This document shows, piece after piece, positions 34,354-45,291 of a stretch of 64,000 nt of DNA. The stretch is from Adineta ricciae (taxonomy: Eukaryota; Rotifera; Eurotatoria; Adinetida; Adinetidae), in the NCBI GenBank assembly GCA_905250025.1, contig CAJNOJ010000063.1, positions 186,001 to 250,000 on the forward strand. The letters are read 5' to 3'. Below the pieces are notes generated by a model. It did no database searches, was not told the origin of the DNA, and saw nothing but the letters and a program-made list of their open reading frames with translations. Within the stretch, counting starts at the first letter, position 1. The number at the start of each line of letters is the position of its first letter. Position numbers and translations under genes: made by a program.

Positions 34354-36897
34354 ATGGTGAAATATAAATTAGATAATAATTCATTTAGTCCACGGGTTTT
34401 GTTAATTCTATTCTGCATGTCATTTGTTGTGACTTTTGCTACAACAGCGCCTGTAAGTGATGATTTGAGTATTGTGCGTGAAAATGTTCGTAAAATAATG
34501 CTTTGGCCTTCTCCAGAACAATTGTCTGATGTTCTTGCACAAGCAAAAGCAAATCTTAGCACCTTAGATTTTGATACTTGTCAGTGGCCTGATCTAAATT
34601 ATACAACACGTGGTCCAGAAAACTGGGATCCAGTTTTACATATGTTTCGTATTGCGACGATGACAGCAGCATATACTGTTCCGGGTGGATTCTCAAATGA
34701 CACGAAATTATCCTTAGGCATTCATTGTGCTCTAAAAGTATGGATTGAGCAAGATTGGCAAAATCCTAATTGGTGGTGGAATTATATTCAAGATCCATTA
34801 ATAGCTACTGGTATTATGATGATGTTAGGTATAGAACGAATGACGACATATGAAATTGAGGCCATCGTGAAGATGTCCTATCGTGCCAATTGGTGGATTA
34901 TAGATTGGGATGGTGGTGCCAATTTAGTATGGGAATTACAAATACAGTTATATCGTGGTTTAGCGACATCAAATTATTCGGCGGTGTCACAAGCTTTCGA
35001 ACTGATGTGGAATACAGTACAAATACAAAATCTTACAACAATGGGTATACAAACAGATTGGTCATATCATTTTCATGGTTCTCAATTACTTCCAGCAGCA
35101 TATGGTGATGCATGGGCAACAAATATTCTCCATTTTCATATGGCCACACGTGGCACACAATATGCTCTATCGAAAGATCGTTTGGAAGTTTTCGGTCGAT
35201 TTTTAACACGAGGTGATGCTTGGTTTACGATGGGTAGTGTATGGATATGGTCTCTTATTGGACGTATTATCGATCGCGGTGTACACGTTTGGTATTCACA
35301 TTTGTTTCCATCTGATCAATTACGTGAACTAGCAATGGATATGACAGATAATACGACTGCAGTTGCATTATGTGAATATGCTGGTCGTCTTGAGCATAAC
35401 CATCGAACTGTACCTTTAGTTGGTAATCGTCATTTCTATACAAGCGATTTCCAAGTACATCGACGAGTCAATTGGACAGTAGCATTAAAAATGCATTCTG
35501 CTCGTGTAATAGCTACAGAATGTTTTAATAATGAAAATTTAAAAGGTGAACATATTGGCGATGGAACATTGAATCTCTATACGCGTGATGCTCAATATGG
35601 TGGTGGTGAAGAATATGAAAATATATTCGCTCTACTGGATTGGCAAGCCATTAATGGTATTACCGTTGAAGCTGATACACCGTTAGTTCATTGTGATCGA
35701 GGTAAATTACCGATGCTTAATACAACATTCGTTGGTGGTGTTAGTGATGATATGTATGGAGCAGCATTAATGGATACTGCAACACGTAATTTAACGGCGA
35801 AACGTTCATGGCATTTCTATGATACATACATTGTTGCATTAGCAAATAGTATTCAAGATAATACAACTGCTTTATTACAAACAGNCGTTGAAGCTGATAC
35901 ACCGTTAGTTCATTGTGATCGAGGTAAATTACCGATGCTTAATACAACATTCGTTGGTGGTGTTAGTGATGATATGTATGGAGCAGCATTAATGGATACT
36001 GCAACACGTAATTTAACGGCGAAACGTTCATGGCATTTCTATGATACATACATTGTTGCATTAGCAAATAGTATTCAAGATAATACAACTGCTTTATTAC
36101 AAACAGCTCTGGTGAGTCGATTATTACCTGCAGCTGATACTTTACCAGGAATACTAACAGTGCAATGGAGTAATGGTACGAGAATGATATTACCTGATGG
36201 TATTTATACATTTTCATACGATCAACCACGTATTTTATGGTTTCACGCTGATGGTACAGCTTGGACTATTTTAGAAGAATACCAAACATTAATGATTGAT
36301 TGTCGTAATAAAACTGGTAATGTTGATCAAATAGGTCCATGGGACTTTCAAATGACTGGTCGTATCTTGACTGTTGTCATTATTCATGGACGAGGTCCCA
36401 CAATTGAACCTTTTTCTTATAAATATATGATTACACCCAATATTACTGTAGAGGAAATGACTCAATACTGGAAACATTACTTAGTTCTAGGAAATAATGC
36501 ACAAGCATTGACTTTCACGCAAAGTCAAGGCGAACCATTGTATCTTCATGGCACTTGTGATTCACTTCTTCAACGTGCTTCAGTTTTATTATTCGACAAA
36601 AACTTTCTCAATGGCAGCACCACATATTATAATTGTAGTAGCATGTCACTTAGCATTTATTTGGAACAGCCAGGTGCTATTTTATTTAGTGAGAACACCG
36701 ATAGTTTTACAATTACAGCAGCACATCCAACTATGGCAACAGGTACATTTGTTGTCAATGTAAATCGAGCAAGTAGTGCGACTAGCCAATGTACAAATAG
36801 TTGGAATTTCGAAAACGGTACACGAGTTTTGATTTCATTACCTGGAGATCCACAATTACTTGGAAAAAGTGTATCGGTTACATGTACAAAAAGATAA
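34354..36897 (+). CDS. Secreted polysaccharide lyase family 8 (hyaluronate/chondroitin-type lyase)
   Basis: Single exon. 847 residues as written, but 35664-35884 and 35886-36106 are an assembly duplication around an N, so the true length is about 773 aa; removing one copy plus the N (222 nt) keeps frame. Signal peptide at the start (LLILFCMSFVVTFATTA). PL8 features: NWWWNYIQDPL, GANLVWE (N190), YHFHGSQLLPAAYG with H241 and Y250 nine residues apart, and R304 63 residues after the His, the same spacings as the catalytic Asn-His-Tyr-Arg set of chondroitin AC and hyaluronate lyases (the Asn-His distance is 51 against 50). It should cleave acidic polysaccharides by beta-elimination in the gut or outside the cell. 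PL8 is mainly bacterial and fungal, and the lack of introns fits horizontal acquisition. Confidence 0.9.
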   Translation: MVKYKLDNNSFSPRVLLILFCMSFVVTFATTAPVSDDLSIVRENVRKIMLWPSPEQLSDVLAQAKANLSTLDFDTCQWPDLNYTTRGPENWDPVLHMFRIATMTAAYTVPGGFSNDTKLSLGIHCALKVWIEQDWQNPNWWWNYIQDPLIATGIMMMLGIERMTTYEIEAIVKMSYRANWWIIDWDGGANLVWELQIQLYRGLATSNYSAVSQAFELMWNTVQIQNLTTMGIQTDWSYHFHGSQLLPAAYGDAWATNILHFHMATRGTQYALSKDRLEVFGRFLTRGDAWFTMGSVWIWSLIGRIIDRGVHVWYSHLFPSDQLRELAMDMTDNTTAVALCEYAGRLEHNHRTVPLVGNRHFYTSDFQVHRRVNWTVALKMHSARVIATECFNNENLKGEHIGDGTLNLYTRDAQYGGGEEYENIFALLDWQAINGITVEADTPLVHCDRGKLPMLNTTFVGGVSDDMYGAALMDTATRNLTAKRSWHFYDTYIVALANSIQDNTTALLQTXVEADTPLVHCDRGKLPMLNTTFVGGVSDDMYGAALMDTATRNLTAKRSWHFYDTYIVALANSIQDNTTALLQTALVSRLLPAADTLPGILTVQWSNGTRMILPDGIYTFSYDQPRILWFHADGTAWTILEEYQTLMIDCRNKTGNVDQIGPWDFQMTGRILTVVIIHGRGPTIEPFSYKYMITPNITVEEMTQYWKHYLVLGNNAQALTFTQSQGEPLYLHGTCDSLLQRASVLLFDKNFLNGSTTYYNCSSMSLSIYLEQPGAILFSENTDSFTITAAHPTMATGTFVVNVNRASSATSQCTNSWNFENGTRVLISLPGDPQLLGKSVSVTCTKR
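35664..36106. repeat. Assembly join inside PL8: 221-bp direct repeat around N35885
   Basis: 35664-35884 and 35886-36106 appear identical and are separated by one N. This is an unmerged overlap, not a protein repeat; no PL8 protein has such a tandem repeat at this place. Confidence 0.85.
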
Positions 36898-37162
36898 ACA
36901 AGATCATCTTTCAGTGTGATGTTGATTGAATAAAATAAAAGNNNNNNNNNNCTATGGCAACAGGTACATTTGTTGTCAATGTAAATCGAGCAAGTAGTGC
37001 GACTAGCCAATGTACAAATAGTTGGAATTTCGAAAACGGTACACGAGTTTTGATTTCATTACCTGGAGATCCACAATTACTTGGAAAAAGTGTATCGGTT
37101 ACATGTACAAAAAGATAAACAAGATCATCTTTCAGTGTGATGTTGATTGAATAAAATAAAAG
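36731..37162. repeat. Assembly join after PL8: 211-bp direct repeat around ten N
   Basis: 36731-36941 and 36952-37162 match, with ten N (36942-36951) between. Both copies contain the last codons, the stop and the 3' flank of the lyase, so the second is redundant sequence, not a second gene. Confidence 0.85.
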
Positions 37163-37451
37163 ATGCATTTCCTCCTTCGTATTCAGCGCATTCTACAGAA
37201 TGTTTAAATACAGAAGTTGATTTTCCCTTTTGTAGCGACATCATTTGACTTTACTTTTATCTATGAGTTTGTTTCATCGTAAATGTGATTGTCGTTCTTT
37301 TGCTTCAATCAGTTTCATCGTGATATTTTATATACATACGAGAAATTCATTACATCTCAGTTGATAGAGAAATCTTGTCTGTTATTTTGATATTCAGATA
37401 AACATGAGAAGAATTTTATTCATTGGAGAAAATTGTTGAACAATTCGCTTT
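37163..37451. other. Intergenic
   Basis: Spacer between PL8 and the GT37 relic. Nothing seen. Confidence 0.4.
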
Positions 37452-38876
37452 ATGAAGTTCTTGAAATTCAAATCGAAAAAGATGAATATTCTTTTGATTT
37501 TATTGATAATCATCTACTTTCTCTATTTTTTTCACGATCAATTCTCTGGTTCATCTCCATGTTCACATCTCTATGAGAAGAATTTCTTCCAAAAATGTTC
37601 TTTATCAACAAAAATCCGTAAGATAACTGAATTAGTCCATTCCTACTTACTCTATCGATCTTGAGTCCTTCAATCTTCATCTCCGGATGTGAATTATGTT
37701 GTGTTCGATGCTGTTAATGGTTTCGGTAATCGCATTCTTGGGTTAATATCTTCTCTCACTTATGCTCTCGTCACAAATCGAGTCCTTCTAATCAATTGGA
37801 AACCAGGTAATAATCATGATGCAAATTTCGAAGATCTATTTCTACCATTATCATCATTAAATGAAAGTAGTTTCGTTCATCAATATTCCCTTTCGCGATT
37901 GATGAGTTTGGTTAAGAATCGATGGATCAATGAAATTCATTGGCAAATAAACAGGAAGAGTCGAATACCACGAGATTGGGCTTTTTACTTTGACGAAATA
38001 ATGTTATGTGACGATAAAATTGTTGATATTCGTTCATGGTTTCAACGATTTGGATTCTATTTGATCAATTTATTGACTAATCATGTCCAATGAATTCGAA
38101 CTGATCAATATTTTGTTCCGATATTAACACGAAATGAAAGATTGAGAGAAAGTTTTCAAAACCTTTCCCACAATGCACAAATCTTCAGTGAATTGGTCAG
38201 AAGAGTTTTACAACCAATACCAAAAGTCAACTTAATTATTCAAGAGTTTGAAAAGAAATACAATTTTCCGACCAGAACTATCACAATTGGTGTTCATATG
38301 CGCAGTTGGTCATCACATAGTGTCGATCATGTCGAACCCTTTCACAAATGTATTCATGACCTTATAGAAAATCTCACAAAGTCAAATACTTCTAATCAAT
38401 GTGTGACGCAAATAATATTTCGTTTATTTTATAGGTTTAATAATGAAGTGAAAATTCATCTCTACATCATATCAAATACTCGTCAACGTCGTCAAAATCT
38501 AATCAATCAAATTTCGAATATTTATCAAAATACATCTATTGAAATTCTTAATCCATTCGACATGTCACACACAACGAATATTGTTGAAAAGATGCAATAC
38601 ACATTAGCAGAATTACTTATTTTATCTAAAATGAAATATTTAATCACAACATCGAAATCAACATTCGGTATGATTGCTCAAGGTTTAGCACGTAAAGGTG
38701 CTTGGATAGTAAGACAAGGTGCAAATAATGAAATTCAATCTGTTGATTCAAATCTGTGTCAATGGGAATCAACAAGTGAACCCGAATATCAAATCATGGA
38801 TTCATCTTTATTTAAGAATAGTTGTTTGAAAAATCAAGGTGCAATGCAAAGTATTGGAGAGAGAAGAAATCAATGA
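37452..38876 (+). pseudogene. GT37 (plant xyloglucan-type) fucosyltransferase with two in-frame TGA codons
   Basis: A single frame of 475 codons runs from ATG 37452 to TGA 38874, broken only by TGA at 37662-37664 and 38091-38093; there is no frameshift. An N-terminal membrane anchor (NILLILLIIIYFLYFF) fits a type II Golgi enzyme. GT37 landmarks: VVFDAVNGFGNRILGL, ALVTNRVLLINW, DQYFVPIL, GVHMRSW, LAELLILSKMKYLITTS, then STFGMIAQGLA. The second TGA sits where GT37 proteins usually have Trp (QW before the DxYFVP element), so it looks like TGG to TGA; the first may be CGA to TGA. Other genes here use TGG for Trp and TGA as stop, so a recoded genetic code is unlikely. GT37 is known chiefly from plants and some protists, suggesting transfer. 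Recent inactivation is the simplest reading. Confidence 0.78.
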
Positions 38877-38923
38877 AAATATTTTTCATCTTTCGTCTTT
38901 TTGATCAAATCCTTTGTAGATTT

Positions 38924-39425
38924 CTTCATTTGCTCCCGAGATCTACTTGTGGATGAAATTAGATCGGTCATTCTTTTCTGACAGAAATCAGAATTTTAAT
39001 ATGAAAATTAACTAACTGGAACAAATTTTCATTAAATTTCAATAAATGACTCATAAACAAACGCTCAACTTATCGATGCCATTTACATCTTTGGATGTCT
39101 AGGCAATGTTCTGCATAGTTACCATGATTTCCATCACAATTGATCATATTCGAGAAATGAAAAAGGTTTTCATTTCAAATCCTCAAGTGCAAAAAAAAAT
39201 CGTCGATATCATTCTCGATTTACTCATAACAATGGGGTGATTCTTGTCATCATCTAATTTCTCTTCATTGAGATATTCTAAATTGCAAAACAACACGTGC
39301 ATAAACCACGTACAAAAGTGCACTCATTCATTGTCACTTATGCGCATCGTCACTACTACAACGATTGACGTAATGAGGAAAAACAAAACCTTCTTTTTTC
39401 CTTTCATTAATAATTGTTATATAAA
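38924..39425. repeat. Duplicated segment, copy B (ANKMY1 5' end) upstream of the glucosyltransferase
   Basis: Corresponds to 32212-32725 in the same orientation. On the minus strand it still encodes a truncated ANKMY1 first exon starting at 38971 (MTDLISSTSRSREQMKK against MTDLISFTSRSREQMKE in the parent). It ends just before the start region of the glucosyltransferase. Shared blocks are near-identical; overall divergence is visible with indels in the middle. Confidence 0.85.
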
Positions 39426-39465
39426 ACCAAAGTTTTTTGTCAATAAAATCATTTTAGATAGGTCG

Positions 39466-42400
39466 ATGTACATGTCGAAAACTCATCATAAACAATCGAA
39501 AGTTAAATTTGATGATGGTTGGTTTCATTGTTCAATTCCATCGTCTGAAGATGATATCGATGTGAAAAATATATCGAATAATTATCGATGGACTGCCATT
39601 CAATTACCACATATTGAAGAAGAATCGACTGAACAAAGTTGGTTATATCGGAAACAGTTCTCATGGAAATCAGATCATCAAGTTGAGATTAGCTTTGAAA
39701 CATTAAATTCAAACTTCTCAAATCAGTTTTTGACTATTTGGTTAAACGAAAACGAAATATTTTCCGATCAAATCCAATCTTCTCCTATTTCAATCGATAT
39801 ATCGGATCGAATAATAGATGAAAATACATTGATAATCTTATCCAAAAACACGTCATTTGCTTTACATGTATATTTACTTGTACCAAAGCATAATTCAAAG
39901 AAAAAGAAAACATTACCGGAATTACCTTTGACGAAAAACCGAGTTTTAGATTATCTCATTCGATTTAATGATACCGACGGTTTATTCGAAATTAATTCCA
40001 CGTCTAATCTACTCAATGTAAGTTCCAATCAGAAAATCAATAACGATGCAGATAGTACAAAGACAAATGTGAGCACATCGTCAAACACAAGCAGCATTCT
40101 GGATCATTTAGTCTATTCAAATCAATTTGAGAGAGAAAGTCCTCCTGAGATTGTGATTCATGATGATGATAATGAAGAGCTTCAAGTTCCACGTTTGACA
40201 ATTCTTATGTTGGTTGTTGGAACACGAGGAGACGTTCAACCATATGTAGCGTAGGTGTTTTATCAAAAAAAAAACTAGGTGAGAGAGTTCTTTTTCTTTT
40301 TGTTTAGTTTTGGTCAAAAACTTCGTTCAGCTGGTCATCGTGTTCGTTTAGCAACTCACGAGAAATTTCGAAAATTCGTTCGTGAACACGACTTAGAATT
40401 CTATCCAATCGCATCCAATCCCGAAGATTTAATGTCATACATGGTGAAAAATGGTGGCGTTTTTCCGTCTTTAACTAGCGTTATTGAAGGAGATTTAAAA
40501 CGCAATCGTCGTGATATAAAAAATATTCTTGAATCAACATGGTTAGCTTGTATTGATAAAGATGATGAAACATCAATTTCATTTACTGCTGAAGTTATTA
40601 TTGCTAATCCTCCATCATTTGGTCATATACATTGTGCACAAAAACTACGAATTCCATTACATATGATATTTACAATGCCATGGTCACCAACAACTCATTT
40701 TCCTCATGCTTTTTGCAAAGTAGAATGTTCAACAACATCAGCAAAAGAAAAACTAAATTGGGTTTCTTACGATGCAATTGAAACTTTGGTAAGTAAAGAT
40801 ACTTCCGATTGTCATTAATCACTTCTATTCCATAGACATGGTCCAGTACACATGATATTGTCAATCGATTTCGACGAGATACTTTAGGACTTCCACCAAT
40901 ACATGTTCGTCAAGCAGTGCGAATGCTTGTGGATGAAAATGTACCATATACATATTGTTGGTCACCATCACTAGTTCCTGCTCCACTTGACTGGCCACCG
41001 CATATCAATGTGTCTGGTTATTTCTTTCTTGATAATGAAAAACAGTCGTTTAAACCATCGGATGATTTAGTAAGCTTTCTTGGCTTGAATGAAAATCAGG
41101 AGAAACAAACGAAAGTTTCTGCACCGTTGTATATTGGATTTGGTTCGATTACAGGAAATGATTCGAATCGTCTTTTGAAAATTATTCTGGAAGCTTTAAA
41201 GAAAACAAATTATCGCGCATTACTTTCAGGTTTTGATGAAAATGACGACGAATTACCCTCAAATATTCTCAAAATTTCTGATATTCCTCATGATTGGCTT
41301 TTTCAACATGGTAAATAATTTCCATAGTCATACTCTAAACATTGTTTATTTCTAGTTTCGGCTGTGTGTCATCATGGTGGTGCTGGTACAACCGCAGCAG
41401 GACTTCGTGCTGGAAAACCTTCGATAATTGTTCCATTTTTTGGTGATCAATTTTTCTGGGGCCATGTCATTGAAAAATCTGGCGCTGGTTCAAAACCTTT
41501 TCCTGGCAAACAAGTCACTGCCGACGAATTAGCGGAAGCATTTGAAAGCGCCCATACGTCATCAGCGCGAGAAGCTGCTGAGCACATTCGCGATGCCATA
41601 GCTCATGAAAATGGATGTTCAACAGCATTGCGAATATTTCATTCTCAGTTGCCATTATCAAGAATGCGAAGTGATCTGGAATCGACATTTGCTGCATGTT
41701 ATCGTGTTAATGAATACGATTTACAAGTCTCACGACCGGTCGCTCAAGTTTTGATTGCAGCTGGTGCTTTAGATGAGTCACAATTCAGTCCACATTCGAC
41801 TCGAGAATGGTTATCAATGTATGATGATCGTGTTCATCTTCCAACGAGTGGAGTTTTGAAACATACGAGTAAAGCATTTTCACATGTTTTCATCCAAACT
41901 GCTGGCGGAATGAAACGAGCTTTCAGTGGAGGCAATTTGGTTACAGGAGCTGTTACCGGCGTGAGTGGAGCATGTAAAAATGTTGGAAAAGGTGTCGGTC
42001 ATTTATCAGTCGGTGTCTTATCGTTATACGGTGAATTTACAGATGTTCTCGATCGTTTTCCACTGTTATATGATCGATATAGGTAAGAAATGGAGTTGAA
42101 TATAAAACTTAGATTTCTTTTTTGTTTTGTTTTTAAAATACAGTGATTTGGATGCGCATGATCGTCCACATGTCACTGATTGTAAGTCAGGTGTAAAAGC
42201 AGCAGGTCATGTAATTTTAGACGGTTGGAAAGATGGTCTGACAGGACTAGTTCGAAAACCTCGTGTAGGATATCGTCGTCATGGAATCTTAGGTGGTGCA
42301 AATGGTGCGTTAATTGCCGCTGCAAATGGAATTGTCAAGCCTACAGTTGGGTCATTGGCTTCAGTGACTTGGTTAGGTCGCGGAATGTATGCAAGTGTGA

Positions 42401-42723
42401 AGAAGAGGAAAAGATCTCGAACTGTTAAGAAAAATTCTTTAATTAACAAAATTTCAGCACAAACAGCATTTCCAGCTTTATCCTCAACCGATGAAGATGA
42501 GCACGAAGAAGATAATGATGATGACGAGATACCACGAACAATCAAATTTGCTGCTATTGTATCTGGTTATTCTGCGGATGTTTGTCAAGATATTTTAAAT
42601 AAATTCGAACAAGTGAAACAACATCATGAGCGACTACGAATATCCTCACCAGATCAATCAAATCAATCTCGAAGAAAACGACTACGTATACATCATCGGA
42701 GAAATTCTGATTCTGCTCTTTAA
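39466..42723 (+). CDS. Sterol 3-beta-glucosyltransferase-like protein with N-terminal beta-sandwich and C-terminal VPS13/ATG2-like region, 5 exons
   Basis: Exons 39466-40250, 40308-40788, 40836-41310, 41356-42082 and 42144-42723 give 1015 aa. N-terminal about 150 residues resemble the sugar-binding jelly roll of GH2 proteins ([15 protein letters not shown], then [10 protein letters not shown]). The GT1 glycosyltransferase follows: [49 protein letters not shown] and the UDP-sugar motif [18 protein letters not shown] with FFGDQFFWG. After it comes a Gly-rich region ([45 protein letters not shown]), like the VPS13/ATG2 C-terminal lipid-binding segments found in fungal and plant sterol glucosyltransferases. 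It likely glucosylates sterols at membranes using UDP-glucose. Start chosen at ATG 39466 after an acceptor-like attttag. Such UGT80/ATG26-type enzymes are not typical of animals. Confidence 0.85.
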
Positions 42724-44027
42724 TTTTTTGTTATATTAATAAAAAAAGCATCACTATTAAAAACAAAGCAATTCTTTTTGTCATTGACAACTCATTAGTT
42801 TAGTGTTAATAATCGCTGTAGAAATATCAACTCGAGAGAATGACATATCTTTTCCTCTCAATCGAACAATTTCTGAATCACATAAACCATAGATTTCTGA
42901 AACATTTCGGTTTTGGGGTCAAATATTCCACATATAACATAACATGGTCATGCAAAAATCGATGTAATCAAAAGTAAAAAGAAAACAAGACAGTTATTCA
43001 CCACAACAAATATATTCTTAATAACGTGTGAACAATCGAATATCTGTTAGAGTTGTATGATACGCATCGAAACGGCAAGATGTATTATCAAAATAATTCT
43101 ATTCACGATAGATATTTTTTAGTTGACAATAGATTGAATGTGTTGTTGATCGTTTTAGACAATCTATGAGGTTGATCTATAATCAATCGACCAGATCCAA
43201 TGACCTTTAATTGGTTACCAAAAAGAAAAAATACAATATTTTTCTTACATATTTCGAGAGTTGATCTTTTCGATGTGAAGAATAGTAATAAAATATATTG
43301 AAAGAAAATTTCAATGGAAATACGAAAGAAAAGTCGAGATTCTCGACTTTTAAATCAGTGAATTATTCTATGTTGATTTGATCGAAGATTAATAAACAAA
43401 AATGAGAATCATATACTCGAAGCAATTAGATCCAAATCGATTCTGAATTATAAGTCTTGCGGTGTTTTAAAAATTTCAGAAGAGAATTGTCATGAAAAAT
43501 ATATACAACACAAACAATCATATTGAAAATAATAATCATGAATTTTATCTTGTACTATTTCAAAAGTAATCTATTCATCGAACATATGACGAACAAGACT
43601 CTTACTAAGATTTCTTTCAACGCATTTTCAATCGATCGTAACATGTGAACAGTTACAAACTCTCCAAAAAGTCTATTTCAACATAGAATGAAGATGTTAG
43701 TAATGAATCCACTAACTTTGATAATTGTACAGATAACAATGTGATAATAAATACAGATCTATAAATCTGCACTGATAATGATTTTCTAAATCATATCTTT
43801 GAAATGAAGTAATCAAATATTAGAAGTGATACATATGTTCATGATCAAGAATAATGAAGAATTTTCACAATTCGATTTGAACAAATTAATTGTTCACTTA
43901 TGTAATCGAGTTCTTTCAGAATTTGAAAATAGAATATATTGGTTAATGAGATTTTATTAAAAATATATTTATTTACATTGAAATAAAATGACTAGAATGA
44001 GAAAAAATAATCTGCAAATGATTTTGT
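42724..44027. other. Intergenic, 1.3 kb
   Basis: AT-rich DNA between the convergent glucosyltransferase and DDAH genes. I see no gene, repeat or RNA. Confidence 0.5.
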
Positions 44028-45185
<1,158 letters not shown>

Positions 45186-45291
45186 GATCTTAAAAAGCAG
45201 AAAAGAAAAAAAAATACATGAAATATATATTTAAATATTGCACAGGCAATGAATTTTGAAAAAGAAAAGGAACGTTTTATTAAAATTATTA

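Noticed and set aside
35664-36106. Tandem internal repeat in the lyase as a biological feature
   Set aside because: An identical 221-bp copy with N between, like three other places, points to an assembly overlap.
37452-38876. TGA recoded as an amino acid (selenocysteine or altered code)
   Set aside because: Many genes here end at TGA or use TGG for Trp normally, and no selenocysteine-type element was identified; a nonsense mutation is simpler.
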